Notes under the pieces: generated by a model | Seen by the model: the letters and a program-made list of their open reading frames with translations, nothing else | The model's database searches: none | Told to the model about the DNA's origin: nothing | NCBI RefSeq assembly: GCF_000956525.1 | Contig: NZ_JYIW01000025.1 | Location: 62,001-126,000 of the forward strand | Reading direction: 5' to 3' | From: Microbacterium oxydans | GTDB lineage: Bacteria; Actinomycetota; Actinomycetes; Actinomycetales; Microbacteriaceae | DNA: 64,000 nucleotides | In this document: in pieces, positions 1-8,523 of the stretch | Layout: every line of letters begins with the position of its first letter | Numbering within the stretch: the stretch's first letter is position 1 | Made by a program: the position numbers and the translations under genes

Positions 1-60
1 GGCACGATGATCCGGGTGCCGCTTCGCGCATCGAGCTGCGCGCTCGACGGCGGCCGCTGA
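1..60 (+). CDS. C-terminal end of an upstream gene, probably TadE-like pseudopilin (partial)
   Basis: The reading frame is open from the first base and ends in TGA at 58-60, giving 19 residues ending ALDGGR. The stop overlaps the ATG of the next gene (TGATG), so the two are translationally coupled. The next gene looks like a TadE-like secretion-neighbourhood protein, and such proteins usually follow a TadE gene, so this is probably the end of a TadE-like minor pilin. That identity is inferred from context, because the fragment is too short for a family assignment. Confidence 0.5.
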   Translation, partial: GTMIRVPLRASSCALDGGR

Positions 61-389
61 TGGCAGGCACTGCGCTCGCCGCCGGCGTACTGGTCGTGGC
101 CGCATCGCTCTCGCTCGGGCTCGCCGCGGTTGGTGGAGCGGCGGTGACCGCCCAGCGAGCAGCCGGTGCGGCAGACGCCTCAGCGCTCGCCGCGGCCGAT
201 GCGGCGAGCGGAGCGGTGGCATCCTCCGAAGCGCCGTGCGCGCTCGCGGCGCGGGTCGCGAGCGCAGCCGGGGCAGAGCTCACCGGGTGCGCGATCGAGG
301 ACTTCGTGGCGACCGCGCAGGTGCAGTCGGCGTACGCTGGACTCACTGCCGTCTCCCGAGCCCGTGCTGGGCCACCCGAGGGCCACTGA
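60..389 (+). CDS. TadE-like secretion/pilus neighbourhood protein (Rv3654c-like)
   Basis: The 109-residue protein has one N-terminal hydrophobic segment (about residues 8-32) directly followed by an alanine-rich helix containing AADASALAAADAASG. This resembles the short Flp/Tad 'helicase/secretion neighbourhood TadE-like' proteins of actinobacteria, which carry a class III-like leader or membrane anchor. It starts at an ATG overlapping the stop of the preceding frame. A position just before topA fits the Tad-cluster/topA neighbourhood of Mycobacterium. The role is inferred to be in assembly or export of a small Flp-type pilus. The last residues (SRARAGPPEGH) show no recognisable feature. Confidence 0.6.
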   Translation: MAGTALAAGVLVVAASLSLGLAAVGGAAVTAQRAAGAADASALAAADAASGAVASSEAPCALAARVASAAGAELTGCAIEDFVATAQVQSAYAGLTAVSRARAGPPEGH

Positions 390-467
390 CGGCGGTGGCT
401 ACCTCTCTCACTGTGAGTGACCCCGCACAGTGGTGTGTATGGTGTGCTTCGAAGAAAGGACGCACCC

Positions 468-3344
468 TTGGCTGAAGGCAAGAAGCTCGTCATCGTCGAG
501 TCCCCGACGAAGATGCGGTCTATTCAGGGATACCTCGGCGACGGTTACGAGGTGCTCAGCTCCGTCGGCCACATCCGTGATCTCGCCGACAAGAAGGACA
601 TCCCGGCCGAGGACAAGCAGGCGTACGGGAAGTACTCGATCGACATCGACAACGGCTTCGACCCGTACTACGTCGTGTCGGATCGGAAGACCAAGACGGT
701 CGCCGAGCTCAAGCGTGCGCTGAAGACGGCCGACGAGCTCCTGCTCGCCACTGATGAGGACCGCGAGGGCGAGGCCATCGCGTGGCACCTCCTCGAGACG
801 CTGAAGCCCAAGGTCCCGGTGAAGCGGATGGTCTTCCACGAGATCACCAAGGATGCGATCCAGGCTGCGGTCGGCAACACCCGCGAACTCGATCACGACC
901 TCGTCGATGCGCAGGAGACCCGGCGTATCCTCGACCGGCTGTACGGCTGGGATGTCTCGCCTGTGCTCTGGTACAAGGTCAAGACCGGTATCTCGGCCGG
1001 ACGTGTGCAGTCAGCCGCGACCCGACTCATCGTCGACCGGGAGCGCGAGCGCATGGCGTTCACGTCTGCCGAATACTGGGATGTCGACGCCGCAGCTGCG
1101 GCGACCGGAACCTCGTTCAAGATCCGCCTCGTCCGCGTCGACGGTGGCCAGCTCGCTCGCGGCACCGACTTCGATGACAACGGAAAGCTCAAGAAGGCCG
1201 TCGTCATCCTCGACGAGGCCACCGCTGCAGCGCTCGCCGAGGCCGTCGACGCCGTCGGCGCAGGCACGGTCACCAAGGTCGAGGCGAAGCCGGGAACCCG
1301 CAGCCCATACGCACCCTTCACGACCTCCACGATGCAGCAGGAGGCCGGTCGCAAGCTCTCGATGGGAGCCAAGCAGGCCATGGGCGTCGCCCAGCGTCTG
1401 TACGAGAAGGGCTACATCACCTATATGCGTACCGACTCCACGTCGCTGAGCACCCAGGCGGTGCAGGCGGCGCGGAGCCAGGCGGTCGCACTCTACGGCG
1501 ATGCCGCAGTGCCGCTGAAGCCGCGCGTGTACAAGTCGAAGAGCAAGAACGCGCAGGAGGCCCACGAGGCGATCCGCCCCTCTGGCGACAACTTCCGCAC
1601 GCCCGCATCGCTGTCGTCCGAGCTGGACCGCGACGAGCAGCGCCTCTACGACCTGATCTGGAAGCGCACGGTCGCCAGCCAGATGTCCGACGCGAAGTAC
1701 GAGACCACGACGGTCACGATCGCGGTCGATGCCGGCGGGAAGAAGGCGGAGTTCACGGCATCCGGAACCGTCTACACCTTCAAGGGCTTCCTCGAGGCGT
1801 ACGAAGAGGGCCGCGACGAGAAGCGCGGCGACGCGGATGCCGCCGAGAACCAGTCGCTGCCGGCGGTCGCCGTCGGCGACGAGCTCGCAGTGTCGGATGC
1901 CGAGGCCAAGGGCCACCGCACCACGCCGAAGCCGCGATACACCGAGGCGTCCCTCGTGAAGGTGCTCGAGGAGAAGGGCATCGGGCGGCCGTCCACGTTC
2001 GCTTCGATCCCCGAGACGATCCTCGACCGCGGCTACGCCGTCAAGCGCGGCCAGGCGCTCGTGCCCACGTGGCTCGCGTTCAGCGTGGTCCGTCTGCTCG
2101 AGGAGCACTTCGCCGACCTCGTCGACTACGACTTCACCGCGGCGCTCGAAGACGATCTCGACACCATCGCCCGCGGCGAGCAGAACCGTGTCGAGTGGCT
2201 GAAGTCCTTCTACTTCGGGTCCGATGATCATGTGGGTCTGCGGCAAGTCGTCGACAACCTCGGCGAGATCGATGCGCGCGCCCTCAACTCGACACCGATC
2301 ACCGACACGGCGACCCTGCGGTTCGGCAAGTACGGTCCGTATCTCGAGGTCGCCGACCCCGAGAACCCCGAGGCCAAGCCACGCATCGTCAACGTCCCGG
2401 AAGACCTGGCCCCCGACGAGTTGACCTCGGCCAAGGCGCAGGAGCTCATCGATGCGCCGGTCGCCGGCGACCGCGTGCTCGGCGAGAACCCCGAGAACGG
2501 CAAGATCATCGTCGTCAAGGACGGTCGCTTCGGACCCTACGTGCAGGAGAACGACCCGGTATCCGAGGACGCCGACGTCGACACCAGCACCGGTGAGGTC
2601 GTCGAGGCGCCCAAGCCCAAGCGAGGGGCGAAGAAGGTCGTGGCGCCCAAGCCCCGCACCGGTTCGCTGTTCCGTTCGATGTCCGTCGACACGATCGAGC
2701 TCGACACCGCACTGCAGCTGCTCAACCTGCCCCGTGTCGTCGGCGCCGACCCCGAGTCGGGCGAGGAGATCACCGCGCAGAATGGTCGTTTCGGTCCGTA
2801 CCTGAAGAAGGGTGCGGACTCCCGATCGCTCGAGAGCGAGTCGCAGATCTTCGACGTGACGCTCGAGCAGGCGCTCGAGATCTACGCCCAGCCGAAGTAC
2901 GGTGCCCGCCGCGCATCGAGCGCGCTCGCCGAGTTCGAGGCCGACCCGGTCAGCGGTAAGCCGATCCGCATCCGCGACGGACGCTTCGGCGCCTACGTGA
3001 CCGACGGCGAGACGAACGTGACCATCCCGCGCGGTCAGAAGGTCGAGGACATCACGTTCGAGATCGCCGTGCAGATGCTCGCAGACAAGCGTGCCAAGGG
3101 TCCGGCTCCGAAGCGCGGTGCACGTGGCGCAGCCGCGAAGAAGGCACCGGCGAAGAAGGCACCGGCGAAGAAGGCACCGGCCAAGAAGCCCGCTGCCAAG
3201 AAGGCTCCTGCGAAGAAGACGGCTGCCGCCAAGGCTCCGACTGATGCGGCGAAGTCGGCTGCGCGGTCGGCGGCGGCGAAGAAGGCCGCGGCCACTCGTG
3301 CGGCGAATGCGGCGGCGAAGGCATCGCAGAAGGCGGACTCGTGA
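468..3344 (+). CDS. topA: DNA topoisomerase I (type IA, omega protein)
   Basis: This enzyme relaxes negatively supercoiled DNA by transient single-strand breakage. The 958-residue protein opens with the TOPRIM motif LVIVESPTK. Tyr319 in ITYMRTDS is the catalytic tyrosine. The C-terminal half has four 'RFGxY' repeats near residues 617, 684, 771 and 836, then a lysine/alanine-rich tail from about residue 885, as in actinobacterial enzymes that lack the zinc fingers of the E. coli protein. I chose TTG at 468 because a GAAAGGA ribosome site lies at 454-460 and homologous N-termini begin (M)AEGKKLVIVESP; the upstream ATG at 417 would add unconserved residues. The 3' end overlaps tmk by four bases (GTGA), suggesting coupled translation. 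Confidence 0.96.
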   Translation: MAEGKKLVIVESPTKMRSIQGYLGDGYEVLSSVGHIRDLADKKDIPAEDKQAYGKYSIDIDNGFDPYYVVSDRKTKTVAELKRALKTADELLLATDEDREGEAIAWHLLETLKPKVPVKRMVFHEITKDAIQAAVGNTRELDHDLVDAQETRRILDRLYGWDVSPVLWYKVKTGISAGRVQSAATRLIVDRERERMAFTSAEYWDVDAAAAATGTSFKIRLVRVDGGQLARGTDFDDNGKLKKAVVILDEATAAALAEAVDAVGAGTVTKVEAKPGTRSPYAPFTTSTMQQEAGRKLSMGAKQAMGVAQRLYEKGYITYMRTDSTSLSTQAVQAARSQAVALYGDAAVPLKPRVYKSKSKNAQEAHEAIRPSGDNFRTPASLSSELDRDEQRLYDLIWKRTVASQMSDAKYETTTVTIAVDAGGKKAEFTASGTVYTFKGFLEAYEEGRDEKRGDADAAENQSLPAVAVGDELAVSDAEAKGHRTTPKPRYTEASLVKVLEEKGIGRPSTFASIPETILDRGYAVKRGQALVPTWLAFSVVRLLEEHFADLVDYDFTAALEDDLDTIARGEQNRVEWLKSFYFGSDDHVGLRQVVDNLGEIDARALNSTPITDTATLRFGKYGPYLEVADPENPEAKPRIVNVPEDLAPDELTSAKAQELIDAPVAGDRVLGENPENGKIIVVKDGRFGPYVQENDPVSEDADVDTSTGEVVEAPKPKRGAKKVVAPKPRTGSLFRSMSVDTIELDTALQLLNLPRVVGADPESGEEITAQNGRFGPYLKKGADSRSLESESQIFDVTLEQALEIYAQPKYGARRASSALAEFEADPVSGKPIRIRDGRFGAYVTDGETNVTIPRGQKVEDITFEIAVQMLADKRAKGPAPKRGARGAAAKKAPAKKAPAKKAPAKKPAAKKAPAKKTAAAKAPTDAAKSAARSAAAKKAAATRAANAAAKASQKADS
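3135..3179 (+). repeat. Three perfect 15-bp tandem repeats in the topA tail
   Basis: The unit gcgaagaaggcaccg occurs three times head to tail, followed by degenerate copies to about 3230. Each unit encodes AKKAP. Lysine-rich tails of actinobacterial TopA bind DNA and aid processivity, and the tail length varies between species, probably through slippage at such repeats (inference). Confidence 0.9.
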
Positions 3345-3976
3345 CCGCAGGTTCGGGCGTGTGGATCACACTCGAAGGCGGCGACGGCTCGGGCAAGACC
3401 ACGCAGTCGAACCTGCTGTCGGCCTGGTTGCAGGATGCCGGGCACACCGTCGTCCGCACGCGTGAACCCGGCGGCTCCGAGGTGGGGCAGCTGATCCGCG
3501 ACATCGTGCTGCATCACCGCGGCGACATCGCGCCGCGCGCTGAGGCGCTGCTGTACGCGGCTGACCGCGCTCACCACGTCGCGACCGTGGTGCGGCCGGC
3601 GCTCGAGCGCGGCGACATCGTGCTGCAGGACCGGTATCTGGATTCCTCCGTCGCCTACCAGGGCGCCGGCCGTGTGCTGGATGCCACCGAGATCCGCGAC
3701 CTGTCGCTGTGGGCAGCCGAGGGTGCGCTCCCCGATCTCACGGTGCTGCTCGACCTCGATCCGGCCGCAGCCCGCACCAGACTGGATTCCGACGACAAGC
3801 CGTTCGACCGGCTCGAGGCCGAGAAGGCCGAGTTCCATGGGCGCGTCCGCGACGCGTTCCTCGAACTCGCCGCCGCAGAACCCGAGCGCTTCCTCGTGCT
3901 CGACGCCGCAGCATCCGTCGACGAGATCGCGGAGCTCATTCGCGCCCGCGTCGCCGCGCTGCTCGCGTCCCGCTGA
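3341..3976 (+). CDS. tmk: Thymidylate kinase (dTMP kinase)
   Basis: This cytosolic enzyme phosphorylates dTMP to dTDP with ATP, an essential step of dTTP synthesis. The 211-residue length is typical. The P-loop EGGDGSGKTT is at about residues 11-20 and a DRYLDSS motif (DR(Y/H) base and magnesium site) at about 96. The LID region is cut short after DSDDKPFDRLEAEK. It starts with a GTG that overlaps the topA stop codon (GTGA), so it is probably cotranscribed and translationally coupled with topA. The order topA-tmk-holB is conserved in actinobacteria. Confidence 0.95.
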   Translation: MTAGSGVWITLEGGDGSGKTTQSNLLSAWLQDAGHTVVRTREPGGSEVGQLIRDIVLHHRGDIAPRAEALLYAADRAHHVATVVRPALERGDIVLQDRYLDSSVAYQGAGRVLDATEIRDLSLWAAEGALPDLTVLLDLDPAAARTRLDSDDKPFDRLEAEKAEFHGRVRDAFLELAAAEPERFLVLDAAASVDEIAELIRARVAALLASR

Positions 3977-4054
3977 GCCTCGGCCCGGCCTCGCTCGCAG
4001 CCCGGCCCGACCACACAGCAGGTGCCGCGTCCGCGGAGGGCTCTGCGTCTCGGC

Positions 4055-4180
4055 GCAGGTGTCGCGAACGGCCGCTTCGCACGATCGGATGCGGCCATCC
4101 GCGCCTCCTCCCGGCGAGCAGGTGACGCTTACTGCCGCCTCACACCGACGGACGGGGCCATCTGCGCCCCCTGCGACCGA
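4055..4180. repeat. Imperfect 63-bp tandem duplication between tmk and holB
   Basis: Two head-to-tail 63-base units start at 4055 and 4118, each beginning gcaggtg and sharing blocks such as ggccat and gcgcc. By eye they are roughly 70% identical. A truncated related start (gcaggtg) lies at 4018. The spacer (3977-4232) has no convincing gene. An open frame through it translates the repeat as similar 21-residue blocks, but it has no start context and runs out of tmk in another frame. Confidence 0.6.
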
Positions 4181-4220
4181 GCGTCACTCCGGGCCGCGAG
4201 CGGGCGTCGGTGCTCCCGAT

Positions 4221-4226
4221 TAGGCT
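4221..4226 (+). promoter_or_regulatory. -10 box (TAGGCT) of a leaderless holB promoter
   Basis: TAGGCT ends six bases before the holB ATG, so transcription is predicted to begin at or next to the start codon. Confidence 0.6.
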
Positions 4227-4232
4227 GAGGTC

Positions 4233-5390
4233 ATGCCTCAGACTGTCGCCGCTCCGTTTCCGTGGGGCGATGTCTGGGGGCAGGACGCCGCTGTCGAGAC
4301 GCTCCGCGATGCGGCGCGTGATCCTGCGGCGCTCTCCCACGCCTGGCTGATCACCGGGCCGCCCGGTTCCGGTCGATCCACGCTCGCGTACGCGTTCGCC
4401 GCGGCGCTGGTCGCTGATCGCCCCGACGACGAGGCCGCGATGCGCCAGGTGCTCGCCGGCACGCATCCCGACGTCACGGCGCTGCGCACCGACAAGGTCA
4501 TCATCACGATCGCCGAGGCCCGAGCCCTGGTCGAACGGTCGTATTTCGCTCCATCCGCCGGGCGCTACCGCGTGATCGTGGTCGAAGATGCCGATCGCAT
4601 GGTCGAGCGCACATCGAACGTGCTGCTGAAAGCACTGGAGGAACCCCCGGAGCAGACCGTCTGGATCCTCTGCGCTCCGAGCGAGGCCGACCTTCTGCCC
4701 ACGATCCGTTCTCGCGTCCGCTCCCTCCGCCTGCGCGAGCCCGATGTCGCCGACGTGGCGCGGCTGATCAGCCTGCGCACCGGCGTCGACGAGCGCGTCG
4801 CCGAGCAGGCCGCACGGCACTCGCAGCGTCACATCGGCATGGCTCAGCGGCTCGCGACCGACGAGAGCGCACGTCGTCGGCGAGACGAGACGCTGCGCTC
4901 CGTGATCGGCGTCCGCGGCGTCGGAGATGCTGTCGAGGTGGCCGGCCGCATCATCCAGGCTGCGACGGAAGACGCGAAGGCGCTGACGGCCGAGCGCGAT
5001 GCGCAGGAGCGTGCCTCGCTGCTGCGCATGGTCGGCATCGCCGAAGGGCAGGCGGTGCCGCCAGCGCTTCGGTCGCAGCTCTCGGCGCTCGAAGACGACC
5101 AGAAGAAACGCGCGACGCGGAGCCTGCGCGACGGCATCGATCGGGTGCTCACCGATCTGCAGTCGATGTTCCGCGACGTCATCATGCTGCAGTTCGGGCG
5201 AGACGACGAGCTGATCAACCGTGAACTGCAGAGCGAACTGAGCGCCCTCGCATCAGCCTGGCCGCAGACCCGTACTCTTGTCGTACTTGACCACCTTGCC
5301 GATACCCGGCAGTCGCTGGAGCGCAACGTCGCACCGCTGCTCGCCCTGGAGAGCTTGCTCGTGACCATCACGAGCGGGAGGACACCGTGA
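4233..5390 (+). CDS. holB: DNA polymerase III delta' subunit
   Basis: This is a subunit of the clamp-loader complex that places the beta clamp on DNA. The 385-residue AAA+ protein has a Walker-A-like loop at residues 42-50 (GPPGSGRST) in which Arg replaces the usual Lys, as expected for the non-ATP-binding delta' subunit. The region before HPDVTALRTDK lacks the four cysteines that bind zinc in many delta'/tau subunits. Sensor-type sequences (NVLLKALEEPPEQTVWILC) follow. A TAGGCT box six bases upstream suggests its own leaderless promoter. The stop overlaps the next start (GTGA). Confidence 0.92.
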   Translation: MPQTVAAPFPWGDVWGQDAAVETLRDAARDPAALSHAWLITGPPGSGRSTLAYAFAAALVADRPDDEAAMRQVLAGTHPDVTALRTDKVIITIAEARALVERSYFAPSAGRYRVIVVEDADRMVERTSNVLLKALEEPPEQTVWILCAPSEADLLPTIRSRVRSLRLREPDVADVARLISLRTGVDERVAEQAARHSQRHIGMAQRLATDESARRRRDETLRSVIGVRGVGDAVEVAGRIIQAATEDAKALTAERDAQERASLLRMVGIAEGQAVPPALRSQLSALEDDQKKRATRSLRDGIDRVLTDLQSMFRDVIMLQFGRDDELINRELQSELSALASAWPQTRTLVVLDHLADTRQSLERNVAPLLALESLLVTITSGRTP

Positions 5391-6943
5391 ACAACCGATC
5401 GACATCCCGTCTCCACCGAGCCATCGCGGTCGTCGCTGGTCTCGCCGCAGCATCCGTCACGCTCTCGGGCTGTCTGTACGCGATGATCCCGGAGCAGACC
5501 GACCCGAAGCCCTCTGCGACGAAGGCGCCGGACACCGACGGCGTCGACGCCGACCTTCTGCCGTTCTACTCGCAGACGCTCGCGTGGACCACGTGCGGCA
5601 CCGGCTTCGACTGCACCGACGTGACCGCTCCGCTCGACTGGGAGAACCCCGCAGCCGGCGAGATCACGCTGTCGGTCGTCCGTCACCAGGCAGAGGGCAC
5701 TGCCATCGGGTCGCTGCTGACGAACCCTGGTGGTCCCGGCGCGAGCGGCGTCGACCTCATCCTGAACAGTCTCGACTTCGCCGTCGGCGCCGACCTGATC
5801 GAGAACTACGACGTGATCGGGTTCGACCCCAGAGGAGTCGGCGACTCGACCGCGGTCACCTGTTACGACCCGGCGCAGATGGACGAGTACCTCTACGGCA
5901 TCCCGGCGGCGCCGCGCGGTACCCCCGAGTGGGAGGCCGAGCTGCTCGCAGCGCACAAGTCGTTCGCCGAGGCGTGCGACGCGAACAGCGGCGGCATCCT
6001 GCCGTACATCACGACGATCAACGCAGCCCGCGACATGGACCTGATCCGCGCGGTGCTCGGCGACACGAAGCTCAACTACCTCGGCTACTCCTACGGCACG
6101 TTCCTGGGCGCGACCTACGCCGAGCTGTATCCGCAGAAGGCAGGACGCCTCGTGCTCGACGGCGCGATCGATCCGTCGGTGCCCGGGCTCGAGGTCGGTG
6201 CCACGCAGGCCCTCGGCTTCGAGTCGGCCCTGCGTGCGTACATGCAGAACTGCCTCGACTCCGGCAGCTGCCCCTTCAACGGCACGGTCGATCAGGCCAT
6301 GGCCGACCTCGGCGCACTGCTCGCGAGCGCCGACCGCACCCCGCTGCAGAGCGGCGACGGGCGTCAGCTCGGCGCCGATTCGATGATGACCGGCATCATC
6401 GCGGCCCTGTACTCGCAAGACAGCTGGGACTACCTCACGCAGGGGCTCGACGAGGCGCTGCAGGGGAATGCCGACACGATGTTCCTCCTCGCGGACTTCT
6501 ACAACGGCCGCGAGGGCAACAGCTACGCCGACAACTCCTCCGAGGCCTTCCGTGCGTACAACTGCATGGACTACCCGGTGGAAGACGACCCGGCTGCCGA
6601 AGCAGCGAGCCAGGCGAAGATCGCCGAGGGCGCACCGACGATCGCTCCCTACTGGAACGGCCCTGACTCCTGCTCCGTCTGGCCGTACCCGCCCACCGGC
6701 ACGCGCGGCGAGATCAAGGCCGAGGGCGCAGGTCCCATCCTCGTGGTCGGCACGACGAACGACCCTGCCACGCCGTACGAGTGGTCCGAGGCGCTGGCCG
6801 ATCAGCTGGAGGAAGGCGTGCTCATCACGCGCGTCGGCGAAGGCCACACCGGCTACAACAAGGGCAACAGCTGCGTCGATACAGCCGTCGAGGCGTTCTT
6901 GATCGATGACGTCGTGCCGGAAGACGGTCTCCGCTGCGAGTGA
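5387..6943 (+). CDS. Exported alpha/beta-hydrolase, tripeptidyl aminopeptidase-like (S33) lipoprotein
   Basis: The 518-residue protein has a lipoprotein signal with lipobox LSGC (Cys29), so it should be anchored outside the membrane. The hydrolase fold shows an oxyanion segment NPGGPGASG, nucleophile Ser235 in GYSYG, an acid in TNDPATPYEW and a histidine in GEGHTGY. The C-terminal part matches the TAP-like domain of Streptomyces tripeptidyl aminopeptidases (SlpD/SlpE, Tap). Its likely role is removal of short peptides from secreted or imported substrates; the true substrate is unknown. It starts with GTG overlapping the holB stop, so it may be cotranscribed with holB although functionally unrelated. 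Confidence 0.85.
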   Translation: MNNRSTSRLHRAIAVVAGLAAASVTLSGCLYAMIPEQTDPKPSATKAPDTDGVDADLLPFYSQTLAWTTCGTGFDCTDVTAPLDWENPAAGEITLSVVRHQAEGTAIGSLLTNPGGPGASGVDLILNSLDFAVGADLIENYDVIGFDPRGVGDSTAVTCYDPAQMDEYLYGIPAAPRGTPEWEAELLAAHKSFAEACDANSGGILPYITTINAARDMDLIRAVLGDTKLNYLGYSYGTFLGATYAELYPQKAGRLVLDGAIDPSVPGLEVGATQALGFESALRAYMQNCLDSGSCPFNGTVDQAMADLGALLASADRTPLQSGDGRQLGADSMMTGIIAALYSQDSWDYLTQGLDEALQGNADTMFLLADFYNGREGNSYADNSSEAFRAYNCMDYPVEDDPAAEAASQAKIAEGAPTIAPYWNGPDSCSVWPYPPTGTRGEIKAEGAGPILVVGTTNDPATPYEWSEALADQLEEGVLITRVGEGHTGYNKGNSCVDTAVEAFLIDDVVPEDGLRCE

Positions 6944-7001
6944 CGACACGCGGGCCGTACCGCTGAGGGCGGCTCGATTCGCGAGCGGGAGCGAGACAGG
7001 G

Positions 7002-7007
7002 TAATAT
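7002..7007 (+). promoter_or_regulatory. -10 box (TAATAT) for tRNA-Thr
   Basis: TAATAT lies 30 bases before the mature tRNA 5' end. No good -35 hexamer is visible 17 bases upstream. Confidence 0.5.
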
Positions 7008-7036
7008 CGGTGATCGCGCCGGTTCGCCCGTCGCAC

Positions 7037-7109
7037 GCCGCTTTAGCTCAGTCGGCAGAGCATCTCACTCGTAATGAGAAGGTCGTCAGTTCGATTCTGA
7101 CAAGCGGCT
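7037..7109 (+). tRNA. tRNA-Thr (anticodon CGT)
   Basis: The seven-base acceptor arm GCCGCTT pairs with AAGCGGC, followed by discriminator T. The anticodon stem TCTCA/TGAGA encloses the loop CTCGTAA, giving anticodon CGT (reads ACG). The T arm contains TTCGATT. CCA is not encoded. A second threonine tRNA with anticodon TGT lies at 38477-38549. Confidence 0.95.
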
Positions 7110-7112
7110 CCG

Positions 7113-7144
7113 AAGGCCCCGGTTGTGAAGACAGCCGGGGCCTT
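7113..7144 (+). terminator. Intrinsic terminator after tRNA-Thr
   Basis: A perfect 10-bp stem (aaggccccgg / ccggggcctt) with a 12-base loop ends in a short T run just downstream of the tRNA and before pncA. Confidence 0.8.
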
Positions 7145-7159
7145 TCCCGTTCCCGGGGC

Positions 7160-7165
7160 TACGCT
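7160..7165 (+). promoter_or_regulatory. -10 box (TACGCT) of a leaderless pncA promoter
   Basis: TACGCT is separated from the pncA ATG by exactly six bases (cgagac). Confidence 0.6.
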
Positions 7166-7171
7166 CGAGAC

Positions 7172-7753
7172 ATGAGCAGAGCGCTTCTCGTCGTCGACGT
7201 GCAGAACGATTTCACCGAGGGCGGTGCGCTTCCGGTCACCGGGGGTGACGCCGTGGCATCCGCACTGTCATCGTTTCTGGTGGCGCACGCCGACGCCTAC
7301 GATGTGATCGTCGCCTCGCGCGACTGGCACGATGCTGACGGCGACAACGGCGGCCATTTCGCTGAGGCCCCCGACTTCGTCGACACGTGGCCGGTCCACT
7401 GCGTCGCAGGCACGGACGGCGCGGACTATGACCCGCTGCTCGTGACGGATGCCGTGACGCACCACGTGCGCAAGGGGCAGGGAAAGCCTGCGTACTCGAT
7501 GTTCGAGGGTGTGACGGATGCCGGCGACACGGTCGCGACGATCCTCACCGCAGCCGGGGTCATCGAGGCCGATGTCGTGGGCATCGCCACCGACCACTGC
7601 GTGCGTGCGACGGCGCTGGACGCGGTCGCGCACGGTGTGCGGGTGCGCATCCTCACGGATCTCATCGCCGGCGTCGCGCCGGAGCCGAGCGAGGCGGCGT
7701 TGGCTGAACTCGCCCACGCCGGCGCTGAGCTGACCGACAGCGCCCACGTATGA
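7172..7753 (+). CDS. pncA: Nicotinamidase (isochorismatase-fold)
   Basis: This enzyme hydrolyses nicotinamide to nicotinic acid for NAD salvage and activates pyrazinamide in mycobacteria. The 193-residue protein carries the triad Asp9 (VVDVQNDF), Lys101 (RKGQGKPAYS) and Cys143 (ATDHCVRATALDA). Metal ligands are in DWHDADGDNGGHF. I chose ATG 7172 because MSRALLVVDVQNDF matches family N-termini and the TACGCT box lies six bases upstream. The longer open frame would run back through the tRNA. It overlaps the next gene by four bases (ATGA). Confidence 0.93.
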   Translation: MSRALLVVDVQNDFTEGGALPVTGGDAVASALSSFLVAHADAYDVIVASRDWHDADGDNGGHFAEAPDFVDTWPVHCVAGTDGADYDPLLVTDAVTHHVRKGQGKPAYSMFEGVTDAGDTVATILTAAGVIEADVVGIATDHCVRATALDAVAHGVRVRILTDLIAGVAPEPSEAALAELAHAGAELTDSAHV

Positions 7754-8283
7754 GTGGCAGTGCGCTGCTGCTGCGCGCTGTGAACGTGAGCGGGCGCAAC
7801 CGCGTGCCGATGGCCCGGCTCCGCGAGGTGCTCGCTGCCGAGACCGAGCTGACGGGTGTCTTGACCTACATCGCGAGCGGCAACATCATCTGCGATGAGC
7901 CGGGTGACGCGGCGGCGGTGTGCGCGCAGGTGCGGATGCTGATCGCGAAGGAGTTCGATGTGGACACCCCGGTGATCCATCGGACTCACGCCCAGCTCGT
8001 GCGCTCGGAATCAGCGCAGCCCTTCCCGGAGGGTGACGTGAAGTTCGTCCATGCGATGTTCCTCGAGGCGACGCCGTCCGACGGGGCGATCGAGCAACTC
8101 GAGGACCGATTGCGACCGGGCGAGCGGCTGGCGCTGCGTGGCGATGATCTCTGGATCGATTACGGTGCCGGCGGCGTGCACTCCACGAAGCTCACGAAGG
8201 CAGTGCTCGATCGGGCGCTCGGTGTCGCGGGCACAGCGCGCAACCTCCGCACCGTTCGCACGCTCATCGAGTTGACGGCCTAG
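7750..8283 (+). CDS. DUF1697 family protein
   Basis: The 177-residue protein begins with the family hallmark ALLLRAVNVSGRNRVPMARLREVL and contains the conserved YIASGNIIC segment and a C-terminal TKLTKAVLDRALGVAGTARNLRT segment. DUF1697 proteins are small, widespread and cytosolic, and no function is established. The start ATG overlaps the pncA stop, so it is cotranscribed with pncA. It meets the minus-strand gene that follows tail to tail with no terminator between them. Confidence 0.85.
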   Translation: MSGSALLLRAVNVSGRNRVPMARLREVLAAETELTGVLTYIASGNIICDEPGDAAAVCAQVRMLIAKEFDVDTPVIHRTHAQLVRSESAQPFPEGDVKFVHAMFLEATPSDGAIEQLEDRLRPGERLALRGDDLWIDYGAGGVHSTKLTKAVLDRALGVAGTARNLRTVRTLIELTA

Positions 8284-8498
8284 TCGCGGCGCGGCTCACC
8301 GATCTCGCGGCTGAGGGCGCTCGGCGGGCGGTGCGGGTGCGTCTGCGAATCCAGGCGGCGGTTGCCGCAGTCGACGCAGCGGACGTAGAGCAGTGTGCCC
8401 TCGCTCGTGCGGTGGCGTGATTCGATGAGCCAGGCGTGCTCATGCGGCTGGCTGTGCGCGGGGATGCGGGGGAGCGGGAGCGTCTGTGGAGCGGTCAT
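8280..8498 (-). CDS. Small zinc-ribbon-like protein, function unknown
   Basis: The 72-residue protein contains HEHAW near residue 17 and CVDCGNRR near 43, so two histidines and a CxxC pair could bind one metal ion. The middle block (WLIESRHRTSEGTLLYVRCVDC) looks like short uncharacterised actinobacterial proteins that I recall but cannot name. The ATG at 8498 has CACGCT exactly six bases upstream, a leaderless arrangement that supports this start over a longer frame. It is divergent from the CGNR zinc-finger gene, the two starts being only 25 bases apart. The last three bases overlap the DUF1697 stop region. Confidence 0.6.
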   Translation of the reverse strand: MTAPQTLPLPRIPAHSQPHEHAWLIESRHRTSEGTLLYVRCVDCGNRRLDSQTHPHRPPSALSREIGEPRRD

Positions 8499-8504
8499 GT
8501 CTTC

Positions 8505-8517
8505 AGCGTGATGTAAT
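8505..8517. promoter_or_regulatory. Back-to-back leaderless promoters for two divergent zinc-protein genes
   Basis: CACGCT (minus strand, 8510-8505) ends six bases before the minus-strand ATG at 8498. TGTAAT (plus strand, 8512-8517) ends six bases before the plus-strand ATG at 8524. The two -10 boxes are one base apart, so each -35 region must lie inside the other gene and simultaneous polymerase binding looks impossible. Confidence 0.55.
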
Positions 8518-8523
8518 GCCCTT

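Noticed and set aside
417..467. Upstream ATG extension of topA
   Set aside because: The extra 17 residues are not family-like, and the TTG at 468 has a good ribosome site and the conserved AEGKKLVIVESP start.
4844..7036. 730-codon minus-strand frame across holB and the hydrolase
   Set aside because: Antisense artefact of high GC; no start context and no recognisable motifs, while both plus-strand genes are well-characterised.
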